A stretch of DNA of 64,000 bases from an uncultured Anaeromusa sp. (lineage in GTDB: Bacteria > Bacillota > Negativicutes > Anaeromusales > Anaeromusaceae): assembly GCF_963676855.1 (NCBI RefSeq), contig NZ_OY781460.1:1899520-1963519 (forward strand). Reading direction: 5' to 3'. The notes below the pieces were generated by a model. It saw nothing but the letters and a program-made list of their open reading frames with translations. It made no database searches and was not told the DNA's origin. Shown in pieces: positions 7,810 through 16,006 of this stretch. The position numbers and the translations under genes were made by a program. The stretch's first letter is position 1; every line of letters starts with the position of its first letter.

Positions 7810-9147
7810 ATGCCGGAAAAGAAAAGTAAATATCGTTGGTTTGTTATGGGACTATTATTCATTCTCTACACTGTCGCTAATGCTGACCGGGCCAATATTG
7901 GTTTTGCACTTCCTTATTTACGGAAAGAGTTTGCCATGTCCAACACGGAAGCGGGCGGTATTATCAGTTTGTTTTTCTTCGCGTATGCATTTTTCCAAGT
8001 TCCTTCCGGTTTTTTGGTTAAGAAGTTTGGCAATCGGACCATGTTTACCATTGGTATGCTATTTACGTCTATATTTACAGGTATGCTGGGTATGGTAAAT
8101 TCCGTCTTCGCACTCAAGGCCTTTCGCTTTGGCGTCGGCATTGCAGAAGCGCCGGTGGCAATTGCCAGCTCATCAACTATCAATAATTGGTTTCCTCCCA
8201 AGGAGAAGGGAACGGCTACCGGTATTTTTCTGGCAGGGTCTAAATTTGGACCCTTGATCGTACCAGTGCTCTGCGCGTGGATTATTTCTGTGTGGGGTTG
8301 GCGAGAAATCTTTATTTTCTCTATGATTCCAGGTTTGATCTTGGCGGTAGTCTGGTATTTTCTGGTGGCGAATCGGCCGAGTGAGAGTAAGTTCGTCAAC
8401 GAGGCAGAAGTCGAATATATTGCGGATAAAACCGTAGAAGTCAAAAAAGAAGAAAAGCCTAAACGTGCTTACAAGTTGTGGTGGGTAGACAAAATAGTTC
8501 GTGCAAAAAAAGTGGAATTGCTGTCTACGCCGTCACAGGTGTTTCGATGCTGGGATATGTGGGGCGTTGCCTGTGGTTATTTCTTTGCAGTGGGGCTCTC
8601 GAGCGTGTTTATGTCGTGGTTGCCCACCTACTTGGTAACTGTCAAACATTTTGCCATTATGAAGACGGCTTTTGTCGCCTCCGCTCCTTTTGCCGGGACA
8701 GTGGTAGGTAACTTCTTCGGCGGTTGGTTTTCGGATAATGTGTTGGGAAAACGGCGCAAACCTATGATGATGGTAACCGCTATTTCGACGAGCATTATGA
8801 TGTATTCTATGCTGAATGCACCGGAAGATCCGATCCTTTTGGGAATCTTGCTGTTTTGCGCTGGCGTGCTGTTGGCGTTGGGCTACTCCATGTATATGGC
8901 GTATGGCATGGGACGGGCAAACAAGGAAACATATCCGGTTGCGTTTTCGCTGGTCAATACCGGCGGACAACTAGGCGGCGCTTGCATGCCTTTGGTCGTA
9001 GGTATCATCTTAGATACTTTCAATTGGGATGCGGTTTGGATGGCGTTGGCGCTAGGATCAGTTATTTGTTTAGCGATTATATCTTCGGTGGTCGAACCGG
9101 TAGAAGATCCGGTAGAAAAACCGAATGCAACGCATAAAACAGCGTGA
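7810..9147 (+). CDS. MFS transporter, anion:cation symporter-like
   Basis: A 445-aa major facilitator with twelve predicted helices and a cytoplasmic linker around residues 195-225. The N-terminal pattern NADRANIGFALPYLRKEF and the loop GNRTMFTIG fit the anion:cation symporter branch that carries hexuronates, tartrate, phthalate and similar organic anions. ATG 7810 is nine bases after GGAGG; ATG 7804 is too close to it. As first gene of the sigma-54 operon it probably imports the acid that the next two enzymes activate and cleave. The substrate cannot be read from the sequence. Confidence 0.87.
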   Translation: MPEKKSKYRWFVMGLLFILYTVANADRANIGFALPYLRKEFAMSNTEAGGIISLFFFAYAFFQVPSGFLVKKFGNRTMFTIGMLFTSIFTGMLGMVNSVFALKAFRFGVGIAEAPVAIASSSTINNWFPPKEKGTATGIFLAGSKFGPLIVPVLCAWIISVWGWREIFIFSMIPGLILAVVWYFLVANRPSESKFVNEAEVEYIADKTVEVKKEEKPKRAYKLWWVDKIVRAKKVELLSTPSQVFRCWDMWGVACGYFFAVGLSSVFMSWLPTYLVTVKHFAIMKTAFVASAPFAGTVVGNFFGGWFSDNVLGKRRKPMMMVTAISTSIMMYSMLNAPEDPILLGILLFCAGVLLALGYSMYMAYGMGRANKETYPVAFSLVNTGGQLGGACMPLVVGIILDTFNWDAVWMALALGSVICLAIISSVVEPVEDPVEKPNATHKTA

Positions 9148-9184
9148 GGTTTAATTTGAGCAATAGGGTGAGGGGGAAATAGTA

Positions 9185-10393
9185 ATGATAACAGCAGCAG
9201 TTGCTCCAGGAGCTTTGCAAGGAATTCGTATTCTTGATTTGACAAGAGTGTTGGCAGGTCCATATAGTGCACAGATTTTGGCGGATATGGGCGCCGATGT
9301 GATAAAAATTGAGCAACCGGGTCATGGCGACGATGCGCGCGGCATGGGACCGTATCAGAATGAAGAGAGCATTTACTTCATTACAAATAACCGTAACAAA
9401 AAAGGTGTGACGTTGAACCTGAAATCGCCCAAAGGCAAAGAAATTTTCTTGGATTTGGTGCGCAATGCTGATGTAGTTATGGAAAATTATCGCCCGGGGA
9501 CCATGGAGAAGCTGGGGTTGGGCTATGATGTGCTGAAGGAAATTAATCCGAAAATTATTTACGGTTCTATTTCCGGCTTTGGTCATTACGGAAGGTATAC
9601 CAAGCGGCCAGGCTATGATATTATTGCGCAAGCCATGAGCGGCTTGATGAGCACTACTGGCTGGCCGACGTCCGGGCCGACGCGGACAGGGACGCCGTTG
9701 GGGGATGTCTTGGCGGGCTTATGGCAAGCCATTGGCATTCTTGGAGCCATTCAAGCGCGTAATAACACCGAGTTGGGCCAAAAAGTGGATATTGCTTTGG
9801 TAGACTCCGCGGTGGCGACGATGGGCAATATTAATATGCTGTATTTGTCAGAAGGGCGTATCCCTGGTCGTATCGGCAATCGGTATGAATCGGCTTATCC
9901 TTATGATTCATTTACCTGCACTGATGGAAGTTGTGTAGTGGGTGTCGCCAATAACAAATTGTGGCATTTGTTCTGCGACATTATGGAGCAGCCGAACTTG
10001 GCAGAAGATGAGAAATTCTGTAATGTACCAGATCGGGTAGAAAATCATGAAGAACTGCACAAAATCGTGTCGGAATGGGCGGCGGTTCATACGGTGACGG
10101 AAGTTGTTGACTCATGTCTGAATGCTGGCGTACCCGCTGCGCCAATTTATAACACGGCGCAGGTTAAAGCCGATCCTCATATTGCTGGTGATCGGGAAAT
10201 GTTTGTAGAACAGGACCACCCTAAAGCTGGAAAAGTAGTGGTGACTGGTTCGCCGCTGAAGATGTCCGGTACGCCCGTAGATCTTACAGCACCGGCTCCA
10301 ACGCTGGGGCAGCACAATGCGGAAGTGTATGGCGAGGTGCTGGGCTTAGATGCAAAACAAGTGGCTGCGTTAAAATCTGAAGGCATTATTTGA
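9185..10393 (+). CDS. Class III CoA-transferase (CaiB/BaiF family)
   Basis: A 402-aa family III CoA-transferase. It shows the N-terminal ILDLTRVLAGPYSAQILADMG, the HGDDARGMGP loop and the catalytic-Asp region GTPLGDVLAG (about residue 177). Class III enzymes move CoA between two carboxylic acids through an aspartyl-CoA anhydride. Human SUGCT, a member of this class, uses succinyl-CoA with glutarate and hydroxymethylglutarate. With an HMG-CoA-lyase-like gene 16 bp downstream, the simplest inference is activation of a branched C5/C6 dicarboxylate to its CoA ester. The acid itself remains unproven. Confidence 0.88.
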   Translation: MITAAVAPGALQGIRILDLTRVLAGPYSAQILADMGADVIKIEQPGHGDDARGMGPYQNEESIYFITNNRNKKGVTLNLKSPKGKEIFLDLVRNADVVMENYRPGTMEKLGLGYDVLKEINPKIIYGSISGFGHYGRYTKRPGYDIIAQAMSGLMSTTGWPTSGPTRTGTPLGDVLAGLWQAIGILGAIQARNNTELGQKVDIALVDSAVATMGNINMLYLSEGRIPGRIGNRYESAYPYDSFTCTDGSCVVGVANNKLWHLFCDIMEQPNLAEDEKFCNVPDRVENHEELHKIVSEWAAVHTVTEVVDSCLNAGVPAAPIYNTAQVKADPHIAGDREMFVEQDHPKAGKVVVTGSPLKMSGTPVDLTAPAPTLGQHNAEVYGEVLGLDAKQVAALKSEGII

Positions 10394-10409
10394 GAGAGAG
10401 GCGAGAACG

Positions 10410-11315
10410 TTGAATCTACCGAAACATGTAGAAGTTATAGAAGTTTGTCCGCGCGACGGATTTCAAAACATAAAAGAAGCGATTCCGACGGCGACCAAAA
10501 TTGAGATTATCGATCGTCTGGTAGAATGCGGTTTTGGAGTAATAGAGGCTACTTCCTTTGTTCATCCCAAAGCTATTCCGCAGATGGCGGATGCGGCAGA
10601 AGTGCTGCAGAGCGTGAAGAAAAAACATGGTGATCGCGTTCAGTTTGTGGCATTGGCTCCGAATTTGTTTGGCGCTAAAAAGGCGATTGAAAATGGCGCT
10701 GATGGGATTACTTATGTAACATCGGCGAGTGAAGACCATAACGTAGCCAATACAAAGCAGACGGTGGCGCAGTCTGTAGCGGCGTTGGAAGAGGTTTGCA
10801 AAATTAAAGGGAGCGCAAAAGTGCGCTTGGCCGTGGCTACGTCGTTTGATTGTCCTTTTGCTGGGAAAGTACCGACCGAGAAAGTGGTTTCTTTAGTAGA
10901 AGCTGCGCTGAATGCTGGGACTGACGAAATTGTTTTAGCCGATACGATTGGTACGGCTACGCCGTTGCAGGTGGAAGAACTATTGACGGCGCTCACCCTC
11001 AAATATCCCAAATTCCCCTTCGTTCTTCACATTCATGATACCGATGGTATGGGGCTGGCTAACGTCATAACTGCCATGAACTTGGGGATTACTCGCTTTG
11101 AAACAGCTGCTTTTGGTCTGGGGGGCTGCCCGTTTGCCCCGGGAGCAGCCGGTAATATTGCTACTGAAGATTTGGTGCATATGCTGCACAAAATGGATAT
11201 TGCCACAGGCCTTCAGTATAATAAAATTGTGGAAACAGCTCATTATATTGAAGAAAGTCTGCATATTTCTCCTGTGGGCCATATGTCCCGTGTGGCGTGC
11301 AGCACCAAGAATTAA
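10410..11315 (+). CDS. HMG-CoA-lyase-like enzyme (DRE-TIM family)
   Basis: A 301-aa DRE-TIM metallolyase. It has CPRDGFQN (Arg15-Asp16 of the metal and catalytic site), HIHDTDGMG near residue 207 (metal His pair) and the C-terminal GLGGCPFAPGAAGN loop with the active-site Cys near 239. All hallmarks of 3-hydroxy-3-methylglutaryl-CoA lyase are present. It would cleave HMG-CoA to acetyl-CoA and acetoacetate, or a close analogue. The start is TTG at 10410 after GAGAGAGGCGAG; no ATG lies near. It is the last gene of the sigma-54 operon and is followed by a terminator. Confidence 0.88.
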   Translation: MNLPKHVEVIEVCPRDGFQNIKEAIPTATKIEIIDRLVECGFGVIEATSFVHPKAIPQMADAAEVLQSVKKKHGDRVQFVALAPNLFGAKKAIENGADGITYVTSASEDHNVANTKQTVAQSVAALEEVCKIKGSAKVRLAVATSFDCPFAGKVPTEKVVSLVEAALNAGTDEIVLADTIGTATPLQVEELLTALTLKYPKFPFVLHIHDTDGMGLANVITAMNLGITRFETAAFGLGGCPFAPGAAGNIATEDLVHMLHKMDIATGLQYNKIVETAHYIEESLHISPVGHMSRVACSTKN

Positions 11316-11331
11316 GTTTTGCCTGTAGCCT

Positions 11332-11372
11332 GGACTGTGTTGAGACGTAAGTTTCAATACAGTCCTTTTTTT
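11332..11372 (+). terminator. Terminator of the sigma-54 operon
   Basis: GGACTGT (11332-11338) pairs with ACAGTCC (11359-11365), the stem extends inward with minor mismatches, and a run of seven T residues follows. Confidence 0.75.
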
Positions 11373-11468
11373 GTTTTTTCTTTGATTTTCGTCTGGAAGT
11401 TGATGAAAAAATTAGGCAAATAGAGTACTCTGATGTATATATGGCGAAAAATGACGGAGGTGTAGACT

Positions 11469-12233
11469 GTGCAGCAAGCCTGGCGAGCCTTGCAACTTCC
11501 TGAGAAAGGAATCATCTCTTTGGTGGGAGCTGGCGGAAAAACCTCTTTGGCTTTATCGTTGCTGGCAGAGGCGCAAGCAAAACAGTTGCCTACAGTACTA
11601 ACGACGACGACCAAAATGCATTGGAAGCAACTGGCTCAATTTCGGCCTATTGTCGCCGACTCGGCAGCGGAAACGGCAGGGCGGCTGGCTTTGCGGCAGA
11701 CACTGGGACAAACTGCCGCTTGGATTGGGGGATGGCTTGGCGAGAAGGCAGTTGGCGTAGAACCGGAAGAAGTAGACTGGCTGCTTGAGTTGCTGCCAGA
11801 GGCAGTGGTTTTGGTGGAAGCGGATGGAGCCAAGGGGTGCTGGCTGAAGGCGCCATCTCACCACGAACCAGTGGTGCCGCAAGAAACTGCTGTGACGATA
11901 GGTGTTCTTAATATAAGGGCGTTGGGGAAGAACTTGGAAGGGAAATTTGTGTATCGGCTGCCTGAAGTGTGCGGAGTATTAGGTAAGGAGCCAGGGAGCT
12001 GTGTGGAACTGCGCGACTATGCATTGCTGGCGGCTTCGCCTAAGGGGATTTTTCAACATGCTCATGGACGGAGGATTCTATTGCTTACCGGAGGGGAAAA
12101 ATATAAAGACTTTCCGATGGAAGAGTTTGTTTCCTATTTGCATGCCGAACAAGCCAATATAGAGAGGTGTGCATTGGCATACCGCAATGAGAAAACTATG
12201 TTGTTAGAAGTGCTGGAGGTGCGGGAATTGTGA
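11469..12233 (+). CDS. yqeC: YqeC-like selenium-dependent hydroxylase accessory protein
   Basis: A 254-aa protein with a P-loop at the N-terminus (SLVGAGGKTSLALSLL, about residues 17-32) followed by TTTTKM and the central VVLVEADGAKGCWLKAPSHHEPVVP, which together identify the YqeC family. Members are associated with maturation of selenium-dependent molybdenum hydroxylases (family knowledge, function not fully proven). The start is GTG 11469 after GGAGGTG. It overlaps the following mocA-like gene by 4 bp, so the two are co-translated. No molybdenum hydroxylase gene is in the window. Confidence 0.85.
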   Translation: MQQAWRALQLPEKGIISLVGAGGKTSLALSLLAEAQAKQLPTVLTTTTKMHWKQLAQFRPIVADSAAETAGRLALRQTLGQTAAWIGGWLGEKAVGVEPEEVDWLLELLPEAVVLVEADGAKGCWLKAPSHHEPVVPQETAVTIGVLNIRALGKNLEGKFVYRLPEVCGVLGKEPGSCVELRDYALLAASPKGIFQHAHGRRILLLTGGEKYKDFPMEEFVSYLHAEQANIERCALAYRNEKTMLLEVLEVREL

Positions 12234-12847
12234 GCATGTCCATTGGAGCGGTTGTTTTGGCGGCAGGCATGGCGGTGCGCATGGGAAGGCAGAAGTTGTT
12301 GCTGCCTCTAGACGGCAAGCCCATGTTGGCGTATGTATTGGAAATAGTAGCAGCGGTTCCGCTGGCAAGCCGTATTGTTGTTATTGGCGAACCTGCGGAG
12401 GCGTTGACAGCCTTGTGCCAAGAGCAGGGGATACCTAGTGTTTTTAATGAAAAACGTCGAAGCGGTCAGGCTTCTTCTGTTCGCTTAGGTTTGTCACAGC
12501 TTGCAAGTGGTTTGGATGGAGTTATCTTTTTACAAGGAGATCAGCCGCTGCTTACGGAATCTTTGCTAAAGCGGATGCTGGAACAATTTCAACAACTAAA
12601 TGATCCCAAGGTTATTTTGGCTCCTGTTCATGCGGGCGTGCTCCGCAGCCCTCTTTTATTTGGATCCCATTGGCTGGAAGAACTGTCTTTGTTGGAGGAA
12701 GACCGCGGTGGCAAGGAATTGGTGCGGCGTTATCCTGAACATGTGAGAACGTTGCCATGGGCGGAACCGTTCGTTTTTGAAGATGCGGATACATGGGAGG
12801 AATATTTACGGTTACAACAGTTGTTGCAAACACAAAGCAAGGGATAA
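12230..12847 (+). CDS. mocA: Molybdenum cofactor nucleotidyltransferase (MocA-like)
   Basis: A 205-aa NTP-transferase of the MobA/MocA group. The nucleotide-binding signature is LAAGMAVRMGRQKLLLPLDG (residues about 10-29) and the metal site is LQGDQPLL near residue 100. MocA enzymes add CMP to molybdopterin for xanthine-dehydrogenase-type enzymes. The GTG start overlaps the yqeC stop, supporting a joint role in molybdenum hydroxylase maturation. The stop codon lies inside a terminator hairpin shared with the opposing gene. Confidence 0.84.
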   Translation: MSMSIGAVVLAAGMAVRMGRQKLLLPLDGKPMLAYVLEIVAAVPLASRIVVIGEPAEALTALCQEQGIPSVFNEKRRSGQASSVRLGLSQLASGLDGVIFLQGDQPLLTESLLKRMLEQFQQLNDPKVILAPVHAGVLRSPLLFGSHWLEELSLLEEDRGGKELVRRYPEHVRTLPWAEPFVFEDADTWEEYLRLQQLLQTQSKG

Positions 12848-12870
12848 AGCTACTTTATCCCTTGCTCGTA
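12837..12870. terminator. Bidirectional terminator covering two convergent stop codons
   Basis: A perfect 12-bp stem (12837-12848 with 12854-12865) and a 5-base loop lie across the ends of two convergent genes. The left arm contains the mocA stop (12845-12847), and the stop of the minus-strand gene (12850-12852) is in the loop. Confidence 0.6.
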
Positions 12871-13206
12871 AATTTTTAAGATGCGGTTGTCTCGAAACAA
12901 GATAACCAACGCGGTGTCATCTTCATTACGCCAGACCATGAAGCTGGTACTGGCCGCTGGACTGCTTTGTCCTTGCGGTACGTTGATGGAAGTGACTTCC
13001 TGGCCTTCGCGCCGTAAAAGCCGCGCTGTTTCTTCATAAGTCATGCCTGGATGGAGTTGCGATACATCGTTAGCCGTAATGAACTGCGATGTGGGCGGTT
13101 GTTTTTCAGAGGAAGAGGAAAAAGCTAGGGATAAAAGCAGGGCGAGAAGACCGAGAAGCAGAACCGTACGGGGGCGAAGCGACGTAGGGAGATTGTTAGG
13201 GAACAT
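12850..13206 (-). CDS. Small membrane-anchored or secreted protein, BamE/SmpA-like fold
   Basis: A 118-aa protein with a basic N-terminus and one hydrophobic helix (about residues 13-30, signal or anchor). The following domain, LHPGMTYEETARLLRREGQEV to FRDNRILKIYEQ, matches the pattern of BamE/SmpA-type small envelope domains. No lipobox is seen. The start ATG follows AAGGAGG on the minus strand. It is convergent with mocA and shares its terminator. Function unknown; the fold is an inference from pattern only. Confidence 0.65.
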   Translation of the reverse strand: MFPNNLPTSLRPRTVLLLGLLALLLSLAFSSSSEKQPPTSQFITANDVSQLHPGMTYEETARLLRREGQEVTSINVPQGQSSPAASTSFMVWRNEDDTALVILFRDNRILKIYEQGIK

Positions 13207-13298
13207 GAAAACGAAGCCTCCTTATAAAATAAAAGAAAACTGATAGTTCTCTGACAGAATTCTTCATTGAGGCCGCAAATCCTTTTGTGACGGCATCT

Positions 13299-13317
13299 AG
13301 AGGGGCTTGGCCCCTCT
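13299..13317. terminator. Short hairpin before the thioesterase operon promoter
   Basis: An 8-bp perfect stem (13299-13306 with 13310-13317) with a 3-base loop. It is followed by TT that overlaps the -35 box of the next promoter. It could insulate the promoter, or be part of a control site. Confidence 0.35.
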
Positions 13318-13346
13318 TTGACAAACCAGGAGAATGACAGTACAAT
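13318..13346 (+). promoter_or_regulatory. Consensus sigma-70 promoter for the thioesterase-murI operon
   Basis: TTGACA (13318-13323), a 17-bp spacer and TACAAT (13341-13346). Transcription from about 13353 gives a leader of roughly 105 nt before the thioesterase gene. Confidence 0.75.
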
Positions 13347-13457
13347 AAAGAAAGCATTCCGACGTACGCTGCACGGCGTGCGTCGTTCCTGCTTTTTAAG
13401 GGGATGAAGTCACTGGTTCCTAAAAAACGCAACAACGGAAACGAGAGGTCGGATAGG

Positions 13458-13874
13458 ATGGTTCTTGTTGAAGAACAGGTTCGCTTTGCAGAAACAGACG
13501 CCATGGGCGTGGCGCATCATGCCAATTACTTTCGCTGGTTTGAAATTGGCAGGGTGGCGTTGCTGAAAAAGGCGGGGGTTTACTTAAACGATCTGATGGC
13601 GCAAGATGTTTTATTTCCAATTACTGATGTATCTTGTCAATATCGGGCATCGGCGCGGTTTGATGATGTCTTGGCGATCGAGACCAAGTTGGTAAAGGCT
13701 TCACGGGTAAAACTGATTTTTTCTTACCGCGTGATACGGTCGGCAGATCAAACTCTTTTGGCGACAGGAAAGACACAAAATGCTTTTACGAATGGTGTTG
13801 GACGTGTTGCGCGTGTGGAACCTGAATTATATGAGCAGTTGAGCAGGTGGGTGGAAGATGACTGGAAAGCATAA
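13458..13874 (+). CDS. Acyl-CoA thioesterase, 4-hydroxybenzoyl-CoA thioesterase/YbgC family
   Basis: A 138-aa hotdog-fold thioesterase. The active-site segment FAETDAMGVAHHANYFRWFEIGR contains the catalytic Asp of the family. ATG 13458 removes an 18-residue basic extension that lacks a ribosome binding site. The substrate is unknown; YbgC-type enzymes hydrolyse short or medium acyl-CoA esters. Its 3' end overlaps murI by 17 bp, and the two are probably translationally coupled. Confidence 0.83.
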   Translation: MVLVEEQVRFAETDAMGVAHHANYFRWFEIGRVALLKKAGVYLNDLMAQDVLFPITDVSCQYRASARFDDVLAIETKLVKASRVKLIFSYRVIRSADQTLLATGKTQNAFTNGVGRVARVEPELYEQLSRWVEDDWKA

Positions 13875-14688
13875 AGAGCCGATAGGAGTATTTGATTCCG
13901 GTGTGGGCGGCTTGACGGTGGTTCAACAGTTACGTCGTCTGTTGCCAGCGGAGGATATTCTTTATTTTGGCGATACAGCCAGGGCGCCTTACGGCGGTAG
14001 AGATCCGGCAGAAATTCGCTTGTTTATGCGGCAAATTCTTCAATTTATGGAAGGACGCGGTGTGAAGCTGGCGGTAGTGGCCTGTAATACCATGACTGCT
14101 TGGGGCTTGGAGGCAGCGCAAGGGCAGTTCGCTTTTCCGGTAATCGGCATGGACAGCGGTGTATCTGAAGCACTGCAGGCCAGCTCAAGTAAACGTATTG
14201 GCGTTATCGCTACGGCGGCGACGGTGAATAGCGGTAAGCACCAACGAGATGCAGCTGCGTTGTGTTCCAATGCGCAGTTTTTGGGACAGTCTTGCCCGGA
14301 ATTTGTACCTTTAATAGAGCAAGAACTGCTAGCATCGCCAGAATTGAGGCAGGCGGCGTTGTCCTATTTGCAGCCGCTGCGGCAGGCGGGAACGGAAGCC
14401 GTAATTTTGGGTTGTACTCACTATCCGGTGATTGGGAGTCTGCTGCGAGAAATATTGGGTGCAGGAGTGACTCTGATTGATCCGGCGGCGGCGACGGCCC
14501 AAGCTGCCAAGCGGGTCTTGCAGGAGCAGAGCTTGCAAGCGCCACAGCGACAAGGAAGCTTGCGGTTGTATGTGTCCGGCGATCCATTGCGGGCGCAGCG
14601 GCTGGCGGCAATAATTTTGCAGGATGCGCAGGTGAAAATTTTGCATGCGTCGATGGAAGAAAAAGAAATTAACCGTTTGGAGGCATGA
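13858..14688 (+). CDS. murI: Glutamate racemase
   Basis: A 276-aa cofactor-independent racemase that supplies D-glutamate for peptidoglycan. It has the N-terminal GVFDSGVGGLTV, DTARAPYGGR, the first catalytic Cys in VVACNTMTA and the second in ILGCTHYPV. The more usual wording after the first Cys is NTASA, a minor variation here. It overlaps genes on both sides (17 bp upstream, 4 bp downstream), so it sits inside a tightly coupled operon. Confidence 0.92.
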   Translation: MTGKHKEPIGVFDSGVGGLTVVQQLRRLLPAEDILYFGDTARAPYGGRDPAEIRLFMRQILQFMEGRGVKLAVVACNTMTAWGLEAAQGQFAFPVIGMDSGVSEALQASSSKRIGVIATAATVNSGKHQRDAAALCSNAQFLGQSCPEFVPLIEQELLASPELRQAALSYLQPLRQAGTEAVILGCTHYPVIGSLLREILGAGVTLIDPAAATAQAAKRVLQEQSLQAPQRQGSLRLYVSGDPLRAQRLAAIILQDAQVKILHASMEEKEINRLEA

Positions 14689-15275
14689 AGGTGGAATTGC
14701 TAGCAGTACTTATTTTACTCGTGGGGTTGGGGATTCTAGGTATATGGATCTACATTCTACGTCAAGGTGACGCGGAGATTGAGATTTTGACGGCGCAGCG
14801 TACCGAATTGCAGTTGGTTTCCGCTGAGGATGGCAGAGCGGTGTTTGTTGCGCAGATTCCTTTGTGCAATTTATCGGCTCAAGATGGGATTATCTTGGAT
14901 GCTTTCCCGCGTCATTTGCTGCCGCAGGAGCAGTATGACGCAGCGCGAGTCGAATCGCGATTGGAACTGCTTACGGCGCCACGGGAAGATGGATATTTTG
15001 AAGCCGTCATTATTGAAGGCAACTCTGGGAACAGCTTTGTGTTGACAGTGGTGTTGACAGCTAAGAATGGCTTGGTGGCTGAGGCAGTGGCAGGTATGGC
15101 AGACATGCCTGTGGAGCTGTATTACCAAATCGTGGGTCGCGGCGAATGTGCGCTACATAAGGAACGGCTGGTTTTGCCGGCTGCGGAATTTCGGGCGGCA
15201 TTTTCGGCGCAGCCGGTTGTTTTCGAGACTGCGGAAGCTGAAACACAGCCAGCGACGGCAGAGGAGGAGGCGTAA
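14685..15275 (+). CDS. Membrane-anchored protein of unknown function
   Basis: A 196-aa protein with one N-terminal membrane helix (about residues 5-24), a mixed alpha/beta extracytoplasmic or cytoplasmic region, and an acidic Ala/Glu/Thr-rich tail. I do not recognise the family. Its ATG overlaps the murI stop (ATGA) and the next gene starts 2 bp after its end, so it belongs to the murI-CofE-like operon. Conservation of this order in relatives would suggest a shared cell-envelope or cofactor role. Confidence 0.7.
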   Translation: MKVELLAVLILLVGLGILGIWIYILRQGDAEIEILTAQRTELQLVSAEDGRAVFVAQIPLCNLSAQDGIILDAFPRHLLPQEQYDAARVESRLELLTAPREDGYFEAVIIEGNSGNSFVLTVVLTAKNGLVAEAVAGMADMPVELYYQIVGRGECALHKERLVLPAAEFRAAFSAQPVVFETAEAETQPATAEEEA

Positions 15276-15277
15276 CT

Positions 15278-15940
15278 ATGGAGAAACTTGAATTAGTGCC
15301 GGTGCGTACGCGTATTTTAACGCCGGCCGACAATATTGTGGATGCCATTGAAGCGTATGGCAAAGACTTGATCGGGCCGGATGATGTCGTTTCGGTGGCG
15401 GAAAGCGTGGTAGCCATTACCCAGGGACGGATGGTGCGGCCTGAGGAAATGAATCCTTGTTTTTTAGCGCGGGTTTTGTGTCGGTTTATTCCGCAAAAAG
15501 CAAGTTTGAGCAGTATTTACGGCATGCAGCTGGCTATGGATGCCGCTGGAAAATGGCGGATTGCCTTTTGGCTGTTTGTAGGTATGCTGGCGAAACTGGT
15601 CGGTAAATCCGGCGTGTTTTACGCCATGTCGGGCGAGCAGACCCGCTTGATTGACGACGTGACTGGAACGATGCCGCCGTTTGACAAGCATATTGTGTTA
15701 GGGCCAGAGGATCCCGAAGGCGTTTCGCAAGCAATTAAAGAACGCCTGGGGTGCTATGGTGCTGTTGTGGCGGATGTGAACGATTTGAAGCGGTCTTACG
15801 TGCTGGGCGGTTCGTCGGGAGTGGACTTGCGCAAAGTGGAAAAAATGTTGATCGATAATCCTTTCGGCAACGCTTCGCAAAAGACGCCTATTGTCGTAAT
15901 CAAGAACTATGCTAAAGTTGCTTCGCATTATCGAGTGTGA
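15278..15940 (+). CDS. CofE-like protein (F420-0:gamma-glutamyl ligase family)
   Basis: A 220-aa protein resembling the coenzyme F420-0:L-glutamate ligase family. It has VPVRTRILTPADNI at the N-terminus, DDVVSVAESVVAITQGR, and the C-terminal NPFGNASQKTPIVVI. No other F420 gene is in the window, and Negativicutes are not known as F420 producers, so it may ligate glutamate to something else. It is preceded by murI, whose product is D-glutamate, and by an unknown membrane protein. The family call is fairly safe, the substrate is not. Confidence 0.72.
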   Translation: MEKLELVPVRTRILTPADNIVDAIEAYGKDLIGPDDVVSVAESVVAITQGRMVRPEEMNPCFLARVLCRFIPQKASLSSIYGMQLAMDAAGKWRIAFWLFVGMLAKLVGKSGVFYAMSGEQTRLIDDVTGTMPPFDKHIVLGPEDPEGVSQAIKERLGCYGAVVADVNDLKRSYVLGGSSGVDLRKVEKMLIDNPFGNASQKTPIVVIKNYAKVASHYRV

Positions 15941-15948
15941 ATAAGTTG

Positions 15949-15985
15949 ACGACCACGAAGACAGTAGTCTTTGTGGTCGCTTTTC
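15949..15985 (+). terminator. Terminator of the murI operon
   Basis: An approximately 12-bp stem around a 4-base loop (left arm 15949-15962, right arm 15967-15980) is followed by TTTTCT. One G-T pair lies in the stem. Confidence 0.65.
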
Positions 15986-16006
15986 TAAAGCTAACAGGAG
16001 GCAGTC

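Noticed and set aside
13196..13504. Minus-strand open frame across the thioesterase promoter
   Set aside because: It covers a consensus promoter and the start of a supported gene, and has no ribosome binding site.
15278..15940. True coenzyme F420 biosynthesis gene cofE
   Set aside because: The family similarity is real, but no cofC, cofD, cofG or cofH lies near, so I call it CofE-like only.
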